Part shown: one piece after another, positions 30,739-39,997 of the stretch
Position numbering within the stretch: the stretch's first letter is position 1
Layout: the number at the start of each line of letters is the position of its first letter
NCBI RefSeq assembly: GCF_001039475.1
Contig: NZ_LELK01000001.1
Span: 786,025-847,766 of the forward strand
Direction of reading: 5' to 3'
Source: Guptibacillus hwajinpoensis
Lineage (GTDB): Bacteria; Bacillota; Bacilli; Bacillales; Guptibacillaceae
DNA: 61,742 nt
The notes under the pieces: generated by a model
Databases searched by the model: none
What the model saw: the letters and a program-made list of their open reading frames with translations, nothing else
Told to the model about the DNA's origin: nothing
Position numbers and translations under genes: made by a program

Positions 30739-32237
30739 GCTTCTGTCCCCATTAATGAAGGTTGTTCATGCAACATTCTACTAGTTATACGGGCAGATTC
30801 CATAATTGTAGGGAGTCCGCTTCCTGGATGTGTTCCCCCTCCAACAAGCCAACAGTTATTCAGCTCTTTAAATTGGTTAGGTGGTCTGAAATACATCATT
30901 TGCGGAAGATTATGAGCAAGATTGAACGTAGCTCCCTTGTATACATTCATGTCCATTTCCCAATCGGTAGGCGTATACATTTCTTCAACTTCAATGTGCT
31001 CTTCTAAATCCTTAAATTCTGTTCTTCTTTTAATCTGATCCAGAACAAGTCTTCTAAAATCATCTTTGTGCTTCTCCCAATCAATTAAACTAAAATTATT
31101 AGGGACTGGTGCTAAAATATAGAGTGCTGATTTGCCCTCTGGTGCAAGTGTTTTATCCGTAACAGAAGCGTTCTGTATATAAATTGATGGATCACCCGAG
31201 AGCATTTTCTGCTTCGTAAGCTCTTCCACATTTTTCTTATAATCAGAAGAAAAGACGATGGAGTGATGTGATAAATCATAAGTTTTATCCACTCCTAAAT
31301 AAAGCATAAAGGCCGAGCATGAATATTTCTTCCGCTCCATTTTTTCTGGGGTGTATTTCTTTACTGCCCCAGATGGAATAAGATGATTCACTGCATGCGC
31401 AAAATCAGCGTTAATGATTACTTCATCTGCATAATCTTTGCTTCCATCTTCTAGTTCTACACCTACAACTGTTTTCCCATCAAGTAAAAGCTGTTTCACA
31501 CCTCTTCCAGTATGAACCTCTCCGCCTTCTTCTTTAATGACCCTTGCCATGGCCTCAGGGATTTGATTAAGTCCTCCAATTGGATGGAAGATTCCATATG
31601 CATGCTCCATGTAAGAGAGGATCGTAAAGGCTCCGGGACATTCCCATGGTGACATGCCGAGATACTTCGCTTGGAATGTGAATGAAAGACGAAGGCGTTC
31701 ATCGTCAAAATAACTAGCTAATCGCTTATAAACACTTTCCGTAACAGTGAGCTTCGGTAACGCTTTTACAAAACGCCATCTCCCATAGTCTAGTAGGGAA
31801 TCATGTTTGTTCTGTAAAATAGGCATCAATGCTTCAAACTTCTCTTTTTCTTCCTTCATAAAGCGTCGATAGCCTTCTCCATCTCCTGGAAACGTCTTTT
31901 CGATCCTTGTTACCATCTCATCTTGATCTCTAGTAGGGTAGAACGATACATCATCGAATTTCAATTCATACATCGGATCAATTTCTACTAAATCAAGATA
32001 ATCATGGACGTTTCGTCCTGCTTCTTCAAACATTTCTTCAAGAATATGCGGCATATTAAGAAAGGTAGGTCCTCTATCAAATTTATAGCCATTTCGCTCA
32101 AATCCTGATGTTCTACCACCAACAAAAGGCTGCTTCTCATAAACAGTAACCGAGTATCCTTTGCTAGCCAACAGCATTGCGGCAGTTAAACCTCCTGGTC
32201 CGGCCCCGATTACAATAATTCGTTTTGTTGTTGTCAT
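30735..32237 (-). CDS. CrtN-family carotenoid desaturase/oxidase (paralogue 2)
   Basis: About 500 residues starting MTTTKRIIVIGAGPGGLTAA, with an FAD motif G-A-G-P-G-G-L-T-A-A, G-P-T-F-L-N-M-P and the C-terminal G-G-G-T-H-P-G-S-G-L-P signature. First gene of the crt operon; an ATG 17 codons upstream lacks a good ribosome site. With paralogue 1 it presumably makes a diapolycopene/diaponeurosporene-type pigment or an oxidised derivative. No glycosyl- or acyltransferase gene follows in the operon. Confidence 0.85.
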   Translation of the reverse strand: MTTTKRIIVIGAGPGGLTAAMLLASKGYSVTVYEKQPFVGGRTSGFERNGYKFDRGPTFLNMPHILEEMFEEAGRNVHDYLDLVEIDPMYELKFDDVSFYPTRDQDEMVTRIEKTFPGDGEGYRRFMKEEKEKFEALMPILQNKHDSLLDYGRWRFVKALPKLTVTESVYKRLASYFDDERLRLSFTFQAKYLGMSPWECPGAFTILSYMEHAYGIFHPIGGLNQIPEAMARVIKEEGGEVHTGRGVKQLLLDGKTVVGVELEDGSKDYADEVIINADFAHAVNHLIPSGAVKKYTPEKMERKKYSCSAFMLYLGVDKTYDLSHHSIVFSSDYKKNVEELTKQKMLSGDPSIYIQNASVTDKTLAPEGKSALYILAPVPNNFSLIDWEKHKDDFRRLVLDQIKRRTEFKDLEEHIEVEEMYTPTDWEMDMNVYKGATFNLAHNLPQMMYFRPPNQFKELNNCWLVGGGTHPGSGLPTIMESARITSRMLHEQPSLMGTEA

Positions 32238-32350
32238 GACGTTCTTCCCTTCTATCCGCATATGCCACTTCGCACATAAGTTATACAAACATTATACATA
32301 CTGAGGCTTTTTTGTTCAACAATTAAGGCACAAGCAATATGCCGTGTCCA

Positions 32351-32866
32351 TCATTGGTTCTTTTCAGCAAAGAATATATGCTTAATTTGAATGGGCTCAT
32401 CCTTATAAATAGTAAGCTTTCCAAAGGAGTAATGAGATTGTCTTCTTTTATCTGTAGGTGATCCAGGATTAAATAGAACGGTTCCTTCATATTCTTTATG
32501 GAGTGGAATATGTGAATGACCAAATAGAATCAATTCAACATCTTGATCGCTTAATTGCTCGAATGCCCGCTTCTCCGTTGTCTTACCCTTCCCATGGCCG
32601 TGTGTCACACCAATCCGATGCCCAGCAAGATTAAGCACTAGTGTGCTATGAAAGTGATCATGAAAAAAAGGTTCGTCAACGTTACCGTAGACACCTTCCA
32701 CAGGTGCAAATTGCTTCAATTGCTCATAAACCTCTCTTGTTTGCCAATCGCCAACGTGAATAATGAGCTCAGCATTGCTTAATTCACTAAGCAGACGTTC
32801 AGGAAGCTGCTTTGCCATTCGAGGCATATGAGTGTCACCTACAACAATTACCTTCACTTCTTTCAT
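32351..32866 (-). CDS. YfcE/MJ0936-type metallophosphoesterase
   Basis: About 171 residues starting [16 protein letters not shown]. It has G-D-T-H, G-D-W, G-N-V-D, T-H-G-H-G and G-H-S-H metal-binding motifs in order, as in YfcE/YsnB phosphodiesterases. The start at 32866 follows AAGGGA. It is divergent from the ykuD gene, their 5' ends 37 bases apart. Confidence 0.85.
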   Translation of the reverse strand: MKEVKVIVVGDTHMPRMAKQLPERLLSELSNAELIIHVGDWQTREVYEQLKQFAPVEGVYGNVDEPFFHDHFHSTLVLNLAGHRIGVTHGHGKGKTTEKRAFEQLSDQDVELILFGHSHIPLHKEYEGTVLFNPGSPTDKRRQSHYSFGKLTIYKDEPIQIKHIFFAEKNQ

Positions 32867-32903
32867 TCCCTTCATCTTACTATTATTTACAGGGGGTATG
32901 CAC

Positions 32904-33398
32904 GTGAGACACATTGTGAAACCCGGTGAGACCCTTAGTTCTATATCAGGAGATTATCGCGTTCCTTTATTATCCATCATCCAAGCGAATTCACTTTCTA
33001 ACCCAAACTTGATTTATCCAGGTCAGCTTATTACAATCCCAGGATACCCAGATCCCTCTACTCTTCCTTACACAATCTATGTATCTCTGAAAAACCGAAC
33101 TCTTTCACTTCTAAAAAACGGCTCCGTTATTAAGGTATACCCTGTTGGCGTTGGACGTATGCTTCATGAGACTCCATCAGGAAACTTTATCATCATTAAC
33201 AAAGCTCCAAATCCTGGTGGCCCGTTCGGTACAATGTGGATGAGTATTTCGAAAATCCATTATGGTATCCATGGTACAAATGATCCTTCATCTATTGGTA
33301 AGTATGTATCGCGTGGTTGCATCCGAATGCAAAATAGTGATGTAGAAGAGCTGGCAATGACTATTCCAATTGGAACATCCGTTACGATAGGTCAGTAA
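32904..33398 (+). CDS. ykuD: YkuD-type L,D-transpeptidase with LysM domain
   Basis: 164 residues from the GTG at 32904, exactly the length of B. subtilis YkuD. An N-terminal LysM ([10 protein letters not shown]) is followed by the catalytic domain with H-Y-G-I-H-G-T-N and S-R-G-C-I-R-M, which holds the active-site Cys. It forms 3-3 crosslinks in peptidoglycan (spore or wall). The GTG is chosen because GGGGG lies seven bases away; the ATG three bases upstream is too close. Confidence 0.88.
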   Translation: MRHIVKPGETLSSISGDYRVPLLSIIQANSLSNPNLIYPGQLITIPGYPDPSTLPYTIYVSLKNRTLSLLKNGSVIKVYPVGVGRMLHETPSGNFIIINKAPNPGGPFGTMWMSISKIHYGIHGTNDPSSIGKYVSRGCIRMQNSDVEELAMTIPIGTSVTIGQ

Positions 33399-33416
33399 GA
33401 CAAAATTCATTCAAAA

Positions 33417-33441
33417 AAACACCGTCTCACTGACGGTGTTT
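33417..33441. terminator. Bidirectional terminator between ykuD and the serine hydrolase gene
   Basis: AAACACCGTC/GACGGTGTTT arms with a five-base loop, A-run on the left and TTTAATAA on the right. It serves both converging genes. Confidence 0.85.
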
Positions 33442-33452
33442 AATAAAAGGAT

Positions 33453-34235
33453 TTACATGTAGTAATCATATAAAAGACGACCAGCATTCGAAATCGCATC
33501 TCTACCGTAACGATTTTCGATCAGTCCTGCAGTTAGAAACGCATAAATAACTGGTCCTTTTGAAGTAAACAATATTCCAGAATCATGTTCCACTCCAGGA
33601 AGTTCTCCCGTTTTATGAGCGAGAACGTTGTTTTGTAGTTTAGCTATTTTAGCAGGGAATTTATCTTTCAACTGCTGCTGCATAAGAACAGTGGTACCCC
33701 ATTCCATTAACGATTCTGACAGAAGATGTGTCGTAACAAGTTCGTTTAGCAATAAGTAGGTATCCTTACCGCTAATCATATTATCTCTTCCATCTTTAAA
33801 CGCTTCCCGATCCATCATTTTTCTCATAAGCTTTGAATGGTATGCTCCTGCACATTTCATTGTATGATTGATTTCAGCTTCACCTAGTAATTCAATTAGC
33901 TGGTTCGTTGCAGTATTATCTGACGAAACGATCATTAGCTTAATAAGGTCCGAAAGTGTCCAATGTAAGTCATTAGAGAGGAAAGAAATTACACCTGCTC
34001 CCTCCACCTTATTACTTAACTCAATAGGAATGATGCTATCAAGGCTAAGTTCTCTATTATCTACTTTTTTTAAGGCTGTTATCATAATTGCGAGTTTAAT
34101 AATGCTAGCTGATGAGACTGGCTGATCTTCATTTAATGCTATCTCTCCATCAGGAGCAAATACATATAGTGATTGATTGCCTTCTAGAGTACGAAAGCAA
34201 TCAAGAATTCTTTCTGATACTTGACTAAAGTTCAT
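33453..34235 (-). CDS. Class A beta-lactamase-like serine hydrolase
   Basis: 260 residues from MNFSQVSERILDC. S-A-S-I-I-K is the S-x-x-K motif, S-S-D-N-T-A-T-N-Q-L gives S-D-N, and A-H-K-T-G-E gives K-T-G. No export signal is visible, so a cytoplasmic role in muropeptide or peptide turnover is more likely than antibiotic resistance. The start overlaps the ykfC-like stop (ATGA), and it is last gene in the dpp operon. Confidence 0.8.
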   Translation of the reverse strand: MNFSQVSERILDCFRTLEGNQSLYVFAPDGEIALNEDQPVSSASIIKLAIMITALKKVDNRELSLDSIIPIELSNKVEGAGVISFLSNDLHWTLSDLIKLMIVSSDNTATNQLIELLGEAEINHTMKCAGAYHSKLMRKMMDREAFKDGRDNMISGKDTYLLLNELVTTHLLSESLMEWGTTVLMQQQLKDKFPAKIAKLQNNVLAHKTGELPGVEHDSGILFTSKGPVIYAFLTAGLIENRYGRDAISNAGRLLYDYYM

Positions 34236-35143
34236 CAACTGTTCCCCCAATATCTACGTACACCACAAAGCTCTTCTTCATAAAGCGTTCCTTTTAGAGG
34301 AGTGATTTCAATAAAACGTCCAGTACTCGGAGAATGGATCATTCTACCTTCACCATAATAGATACCGACATGGTGAACAGCCCCCTTACCTTGCTCGTAA
34401 GCGAAGAAAAGTAAATCTCCTTTTTCCCACTCTCCATCTTTTATTACCTTCCCACCCTTAAACTGATCATGGGCATCTCTTGGAATGGTGCATCCAATTG
34501 CCCTCGCCATATTGTAGCTAAACCCCGAACAGTCATATCCGAATGATGACATGCCGCCCCATAGATAAAGGAGACCAATGAATTGTTCAGCTTCATGTAC
34601 AAGGTCTTCACCTGTTCCATAAGGCGTCTTAGAAGGACGCAAATTGGCATCATCTTTTTGTACGATGCTTTTTCCGTGTGGAGTCCACACGAGGTAGTCT
34701 GATTGACTCTCTTCCATCAATGGTAGAACGGTTTGGAAGCTTAAAGAAAGTTCCGTGTCGCCATTGACTGTGATCATTCTTGCACCGTGTTTGTTAACCG
34801 TAATGCTAGAATCGAATTGCTCTGGCACTTGTTCTGATAATTGAACAGTAGGAATCCAACCAGGATAACCACGTTCGTCTTTTGAAGAAGGTTGTGAGGG
34901 CACAAGAACATATGACCAATTCCCTCGTTCGTCTAAGATTATGACTTCTTCACCGTACAGAACCTGTGATTGAATATGGTTATCATCGCATAATTCAAGA
35001 CTCTGTGAGTATGTAAGATTCTCTATCCAGCTTTCAAGCTTTACTGGATTAGTAATCGCTTTTTGATCGATCGGTCGTGCTTTTTCTGGCGAAGTCCATA
35101 GTGTTGCTGTTGTAACTGCTATCGTTTTACGAATCAATTCCAA
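34235..35143 (-). CDS. ykfC: YkfC-like NlpC/P60 endopeptidase
   Basis: 302 residues from a TTG at 35143 with GGAGGG seven bases upstream, close to the length of B. subtilis YkfC. SH3b-like N-terminal part, then the NlpC/P60 domain with G-Y-D-C-S-G-F (Cys nucleophile) and H-H-V-G-I-Y-Y-G (His). It cleaves gamma-D-Glu-diamino acid bonds in imported muropeptides. An in-frame extension to 35392 is rejected because it runs through the terminator after the binding-protein gene. Confidence 0.85.
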   Translation of the reverse strand: MELIRKTIAVTTATLWTSPEKARPIDQKAITNPVKLESWIENLTYSQSLELCDDNHIQSQVLYGEEVIILDERGNWSYVLVPSQPSSKDERGYPGWIPTVQLSEQVPEQFDSSITVNKHGARMITVNGDTELSLSFQTVLPLMEESQSDYLVWTPHGKSIVQKDDANLRPSKTPYGTGEDLVHEAEQFIGLLYLWGGMSSFGYDCSGFSYNMARAIGCTIPRDAHDQFKGGKVIKDGEWEKGDLLFFAYEQGKGAVHHVGIYYGEGRMIHSPSTGRFIEITPLKGTLYEEELCGVRRYWGNS

Positions 35144-35338
35144 TGATAGACCCTCCCAGTACTGCATGTATTTTAAGTAAAATAGGACTTTTGCTCCACC
35201 TACAATTCTATCAATGATTTCCTTAGAACTATAGCCCTTTCCTGAGAAAAGAGACAGAGAATATGAAACATTCTCGTATTCATTAACCGAACTTCCTTTA
35301 TATTGGATTAAATGCCAACATCTGTTTACTAAATCATT

Positions 35339-35367
35339 GAAAAGAGCCCGTTCTCGAAAGACGGGCT
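35339..35367 (-). terminator. Terminator or attenuator after dppE
   Basis: GAGCCCGT/ACGGGCTC arms with TTTTC on the minus strand, directly after the substrate-binding protein gene and before ykfC. It would raise dppE-proximal expression over the downstream genes. Confidence 0.75.
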
Positions 35368-35375
35368 CAGATGAC

Positions 35376-37001
35376 TTATTTAATAGCTGCATCCTTCAAT
35401 TCCATATAACCTACAGGGTGACGAACAATCCCTGTCACATCTTCATTTTGAAGGTACACCTGATTGTAGAAATGAATTGGGAATATAGGCATCTCTTCAA
35501 ATAACAATGCTTCAGCCTCGTGCATTAATTCAAACCGCTTAGCTTCATCAGTTTCTTCTTTAGCTTGCTGAATTAAGCTATCGTATTCTTCACTACTCCA
35601 ACCAGTTCGGTTCATGGAGTGTCCTGTTTGGAAACTTTCAAGGAAATTAATAGGATCTCCATAATCTGCAAGGAACGAGCTACGCGAGAATTGAAGTTTC
35701 AGTTGCTTCTGTTCATCAGAGAACACATTCCATTCTTGATTTGCAAGATCGATATTTACACCTAACACTTCTTTATACATTTGCTGAAGCGTCTCAGCTA
35801 TTTTCTTGTGAGCATCACTTGTATTGTAAGTTAAAGTAACATTAGGGAGTTCATTATATCCTTCTTCTTCCATTCCCTTTTCGAGTAGCTCTTTCGCTTT
35901 GTTAGCATCTGTTGTTACAAGATCTCCACCAACTTCTCTAAAATCGCCTCCTGACGCATCTTCAAACCCATATGCGACAAAGCCGTGAGCTGGTTTTTCT
36001 TCATTCTTAGTAACAAATTCTACGATTTTCTGTTGGTCAATAGCCATTGCGAAGGCTTTACGAATGTTCTCATTTTGGAAAGGCTCCATATCTAGATTAA
36101 AACGGTAGAAATACGTTCCTGATTGATCCTCTACTTGAGCTTGACCATTATCAAACAGCTCTTCACTTAAGTCAGCAGGGACATCAGATGTATGAAGTTC
36201 GCCTGTTTTGTACATTTGGTACTCTGTATTCGTATCGTCGACCATTGCCCAGTCAACTTCATCGAGTTTCACATTAGCTACGTCCCAGTAATTCTCGTTT
36301 TTACTAAAGACAAATTTAGAATCATGCTCCCATTTCGTAAGCTTGAACGGCCCATTACTTACATACGTATCTGCTTCTGTATGCCATTCAGGATCTGCTT
36401 CAACAGTATCTTTATGCACAGGGAAAAATGCTGGGTTTGAAACAAGACTTGGGAAGTAAGGTACAGGACTTTCAAGCTGTACTTCTAACGTTGATTCGTC
36501 AACCGCTTTCACCATCATATCTTCTTCAGAACCTTCACCCGTATTAAAGGCTTCAGCTCCTTCAATAAAATAAGCAAGAAAAGCAGCTGGAGATGCTGTA
36601 TCTGGATTCGCAAGGCGCTTCCACGCGTACTCAAAGTCTTCTGCTGTTACTGGCTCTCCATTAGACCATTTAGCATCTCTAAGATGAAACGTGTACGTTT
36701 TGCCATCATCAGATAACTCCCATTCTTTAGCCGCTGCGGGTTGCGGTTGGTCGTCTTGATCTAAACGAGTCATACCTTCCATTAAGTTGTTCAATGCATT
36801 CCATGAAACACTATCAAATCCAATAGGCGGATCAAAAGAAGTCGGTTCACTACCGTTGTTAAGTTTCAATACCTTCTTGCTTTCTTCCTTAGACTCATCA
36901 TTTTCAGAGCCTGAGTTAGAAGAACTGTTTTCCGTTGTTGTACACCCTACAATTCCTAACAAAAGCACAAGTGAAAGTAAAAGTACTACTAGTTTCTTCA
37001 A
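35376..37001 (-). CDS. dppE: Oligopeptide/dipeptide ABC transporter substrate-binding lipoprotein
   Basis: 541 residues. The signal ends in a lipobox (G-I-V-G-C, Cys about 20). Family 5 solute-binding protein pattern, with D-G-K-T-Y-T-F-H-L-R-D-A-K-W-S-N-G-E near residue 95. It captures oligo- or muropeptides outside the cell for the DppBC permease. It is 38 bases after dppC. The ATPase gene (dppD) normally found between dppC and dppE in B. subtilis is absent. Confidence 0.88.
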   Translation of the reverse strand: MKKLVVLLLSLVLLLGIVGCTTTENSSSNSGSENDESKEESKKVLKLNNGSEPTSFDPPIGFDSVSWNALNNLMEGMTRLDQDDQPQPAAAKEWELSDDGKTYTFHLRDAKWSNGEPVTAEDFEYAWKRLANPDTASPAAFLAYFIEGAEAFNTGEGSEEDMMVKAVDESTLEVQLESPVPYFPSLVSNPAFFPVHKDTVEADPEWHTEADTYVSNGPFKLTKWEHDSKFVFSKNENYWDVANVKLDEVDWAMVDDTNTEYQMYKTGELHTSDVPADLSEELFDNGQAQVEDQSGTYFYRFNLDMEPFQNENIRKAFAMAIDQQKIVEFVTKNEEKPAHGFVAYGFEDASGGDFREVGGDLVTTDANKAKELLEKGMEEEGYNELPNVTLTYNTSDAHKKIAETLQQMYKEVLGVNIDLANQEWNVFSDEQKQLKLQFSRSSFLADYGDPINFLESFQTGHSMNRTGWSSEEYDSLIQQAKEETDEAKRFELMHEAEALLFEEMPIFPIHFYNQVYLQNEDVTGIVRHPVGYMELKDAAIK

Positions 37002-37039
37002 ACCAATTCCCCCTTTATGATAATTAATAGACTAAACCA

Positions 37040-37987
37040 CTATCTACGAAGTTTAGGATCCAGTGCATCTTGCAACCCATCTCCTAGAACATTAAACGCA
37101 AACATTGTTAATGAAATGAAAAACGCAGGAAAGAATAATCTCCACCAGTGCCCTGATAAAATAACGGATAATCCATCATTAGCCATTACTCCCCAGCTTG
37201 CGACAGGAGCCTGGACACCAAGACCTAGAAAGCTTAAAAATGCTTCTGCAAAAATTGCCGTCGGCACGGTTAATGTCATTTGAACTATGATTGGTCCCAT
37301 TGTATTCGGTAGTAAATTCTTACGAATCACCCGACTAGCACTCGCTCCAAATGTGCGAGATGCGAGAACGTGTTCTGCATTTTTCAATTGAAGCACCTGT
37401 CCTCGAACAATTCTCGCCATCCCTACCCAACCAGTTACAGTCAACGCAATAATAATCGTGAATAAACCTGGCCCCATAACGACCATTAATAGGATGACCA
37501 TGAGTAAGTACGGAAGGCCGTATAGAATCTCAATGATTCTCATCATGAAATGATCTACTCTACCGCCCTTATAACCTGAAAAACCACCATAAGCTACACC
37601 TATCAGGAAATCGATAATCGCAGCCATAAAACCAACAAATAATGAAATTCTTGCGCCATTCCATGTTCTTGTAAACATGTCACGCCCAAGGTTATCGGTT
37701 CCAAACCAGTGTTCAAACGAAGGAGGTAAATTTCCCTCTGTTAAAACTTGGTGTTCATATGAATAAGGTGTAATCATTGGACCAATGATCGCCATTGTGA
37801 CAAGTAGAATTAACATAACAAGACCCGACATGGAAAGTTTGTTTCCCGAAAGCCTTAACCAGGCATCCTTCCAGTAAGAAATGCTAGGCTTGGCTATCAT
37901 TTCAGCATCAGCTGATGATTCACGGAGAGGTACGAATAAATCGTCTGGCGCTTGTATCTTTCCTTCTTTTTGTTCTGGGAGCCCCAT
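37040..37987 (-). CDS. dppC: Peptide ABC transporter permease DppC
   Basis: 315 residues. An N-terminal cytoplasmic stretch, then about six helices; H-W-F-G-T-D-N-L-G-R-D-M-F is the typical DppC/OppC entry, and the EAA loop includes E-A-F-L-S-F-L-G-L-G-V-Q-A-P. It forms the channel with DppB and begins one base after the dppB stop. Confidence 0.9.
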   Translation of the reverse strand: MGLPEQKEGKIQAPDDLFVPLRESSADAEMIAKPSISYWKDAWLRLSGNKLSMSGLVMLILLVTMAIIGPMITPYSYEHQVLTEGNLPPSFEHWFGTDNLGRDMFTRTWNGARISLFVGFMAAIIDFLIGVAYGGFSGYKGGRVDHFMMRIIEILYGLPYLLMVILLMVVMGPGLFTIIIALTVTGWVGMARIVRGQVLQLKNAEHVLASRTFGASASRVIRKNLLPNTMGPIIVQMTLTVPTAIFAEAFLSFLGLGVQAPVASWGVMANDGLSVILSGHWWRLFFPAFFISLTMFAFNVLGDGLQDALDPKLRR

Positions 37988-37988
37988 C

Positions 37989-38924
37989 TTAATTCCCCCT
38001 CTTATGTAGCTTGATTCTCGGATCTAGTATCCCGTAGACAATATCTACAACAAAAAGCATGAGAATTAAAAAGGCGCTATAAAACACTGTTGTACCCATA
38101 ATGACAGGATAATCTCTGTCATTGATCCCATTAATGAAGTACTTTCCCATACCTGGTATAGCAAAGATTTTCTCAATAACAAAACTACCAGTGAGAACAC
38201 CCGCTACAAGCGTTCCAAGGATTGTGATAACAGGAAGTAGCGCATTTCGCATCGCGTGTTTCGTAACAATTTGAAACGTTGTCATACCTTTTGCTCGTGC
38301 AGTTAAAATATAGTCTTGGTTAAGTACTTCAATCATGCTCGATCGTGTTAATCGAGCAATAATGGCCATTGGCCCGGTAGCTAAAGCAATTGAAGGCAAT
38401 ATCATGTGAACTGGGCTTGCCCACGTAGCCACCGGGAAAATCTCCCACGTAACAGCGAGCTGCTGAATAAGCAAGGTTGCCATAATGAAGTTTGGAACCG
38501 ATATACCGATAACAGCGAATGTCATAGCTATGTAATCAATGACCCCATTGTGTTTAAGAGCAGCCAATATACCTAGAATCATTCCAGAAATAACTGCAAT
38601 CAATAATGAAATCACCCCCAACTCTGCAGAAACAGGAAATCCTCTCCCAATCATTTCGTTCACAGATGTTGATGATTGTTTAATAGAAGGACCAAAATCA
38701 AGTGTTGCAAGTGATTTGATATAAATAACATATTGAATAAAGACAGGCTCATCTAAATGATAGTGCGCTTCGAGATTTTGTTGGACCGCTTCACTTGTAT
38801 TTCTTTCTTGGTTAAATGGTGAACCTGGAACCGCATGCATTAAGAAAAATGTAATGGTCACAATTATCCACAATGTAATCACCATAGCGATCAATCGACT
38901 TAATACATATTTCGCCACAGGCAT
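37989..38924 (-). CDS. dppB: Peptide ABC transporter permease DppB
   Basis: 311 residues, DppB/OppB-type: N-terminal helix, F-F-L-M-H-A-V-P-G-S-P-F, and an EAA-like loop Y-I-L-T-A-R-A-K-G-M-T. It lies nine bases downstream of dppA. Confidence 0.9.
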   Translation of the reverse strand: MPVAKYVLSRLIAMVITLWIIVTITFFLMHAVPGSPFNQERNTSEAVQQNLEAHYHLDEPVFIQYVIYIKSLATLDFGPSIKQSSTSVNEMIGRGFPVSAELGVISLLIAVISGMILGILAALKHNGVIDYIAMTFAVIGISVPNFIMATLLIQQLAVTWEIFPVATWASPVHMILPSIALATGPMAIIARLTRSSMIEVLNQDYILTARAKGMTTFQIVTKHAMRNALLPVITILGTLVAGVLTGSFVIEKIFAIPGMGKYFINGINDRDYPVIMGTTVFYSAFLILMLFVVDIVYGILDPRIKLHKRGN

Positions 38925-38933
38925 CCCTACTTT

Positions 38934-39755
38934 CTAGCAAAATGTTGTTCTAGTTGCTAATTCGGTCATAACAAGCATAGCTTGATAGGCTTCTAGCATA
39001 TCTTTCGCTTGAAACTTGACGACTGTACCTTTTTCAAGTTCAGCTCCAGGCATAATACTTGCCCATTCTGCCTGTCCATAATTTGTAAATTCGATACGAA
39101 GAATTGGTTGTTTTGGTGGGATTAATGGCTCTACATTCCGCCTGTTCTCCATCGCTTGCACAGTTTTGTTCTTAAGAAGCTGACCAGTTTTCTCAGGTGA
39201 TAGAACAAGTGCTGATGATCGAGAAATCGATTCCTTGACTACAGCTGTCGTAACGTTCGGAAGAAGCTCCTTCGCTTCAATTACTGCCCTGTCATCTCCA
39301 GCAACTAACCAAACGGGTACGCCAAAATATCCTGCAACATATGCATTCAGACCAAGTTCACCAACTGTTCGATCGTTTATGTAGAAATTCTTTACAGCAA
39401 ACGTCATTGAGTGCGACATTACACCCGGCTTGGACGCACTTGCATGATAACCAATAAGCCCCATGCCGTCATATGTATAATCCAACCCCTGAACCATTGA
39501 AAATGGCTTTACATCTCCTGAAACTAGTTTTGCTTCTGGATGTAACTTCTCAAAAAGCAGATTATTCATTTTGGAATGGCTATCGTTTACAATTACTTCT
39601 CTACACCCATGATCAAGTGCAGCTTCAATCACATGATTGGTTTCTTTCGTCATAATCTCTTGACCGCGAAGATAGTTTTGTTTACTAGAATCAACAAACG
39701 TATCATCTACTAGACCACTAATTCCTTCCATATCCACTGATAAATAAAACTTCAC
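38934..39755 (-). CDS. dppA: M55 D-aminopeptidase DppA
   Basis: 273 residues. It starts MKFYLSVDMEGISGLVD with the D-M-E zinc ligands, then G-Y-H-A-S-A and N-D-S-H-S-K-M-N-N-L. DppA is a self-compartmentalising D-Ala-D-Ala dipeptidase/aminopeptidase acting on imported peptides. First gene of the minus-strand operon dppA-B-C-E, ykfC, serine hydrolase; GGGGAGGAGG precedes the start. Confidence 0.9.
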   Translation of the reverse strand: MKFYLSVDMEGISGLVDDTFVDSSKQNYLRGQEIMTKETNHVIEAALDHGCREVIVNDSHSKMNNLLFEKLHPEAKLVSGDVKPFSMVQGLDYTYDGMGLIGYHASASKPGVMSHSMTFAVKNFYINDRTVGELGLNAYVAGYFGVPVWLVAGDDRAVIEAKELLPNVTTAVVKESISRSSALVLSPEKTGQLLKNKTVQAMENRRNVEPLIPPKQPILRIEFTNYGQAEWASIMPGAELEKGTVVKFQAKDMLEAYQAMLVMTELATRTTFC

Positions 39756-39815
39756 AAATTGCCCTCCTCCCCTTCTTTTTTCTTAACTTTCTGAACAATT
39801 ATACCACCATTTACT

Positions 39816-39830
39816 TGTTTTCTCAAAATA
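39816..39830. promoter_or_regulatory. CodY-like box upstream of dppA
   Basis: TGTTTTCTCAAAATA matches the CodY consensus AATTTTCWGAAAATT at 11 of 15 positions, about 60 bases upstream of dppA. The B. subtilis dpp operon is a known CodY target. The match is imperfect. Confidence 0.35.
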
Positions 39831-39944
39831 TTCTAAAAAATAAATGTAGTTTTATTACATATTACCTATATTTTCTCTCAAAATACCCTCTCCAGAATAG
39901 AACTAAATCGGGATAAAAGTACTAACCTTATAACGTCCCACAAT

Positions 39945-39975
39945 AAAAAAGGTCATCAATATGATGACCTTTTTT
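39945..39975 (-). terminator. Terminator of the DUF421 gene
   Basis: AAAAAAGGTCATC/GATGACCTTTTTT arms around a short loop, 23 bases after the stop at 39998. Confidence 0.85.
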
Positions 39976-39997
39976 GATACGAAGCTTATACGATCGT

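Noticed and set aside
35144-35392. Long N-terminal extension of the ykfC-like gene
   Set aside because: The in-frame extension includes the dppE terminator hairpin, and a TTG with an ideal GGAGGG site yields the family's usual length.
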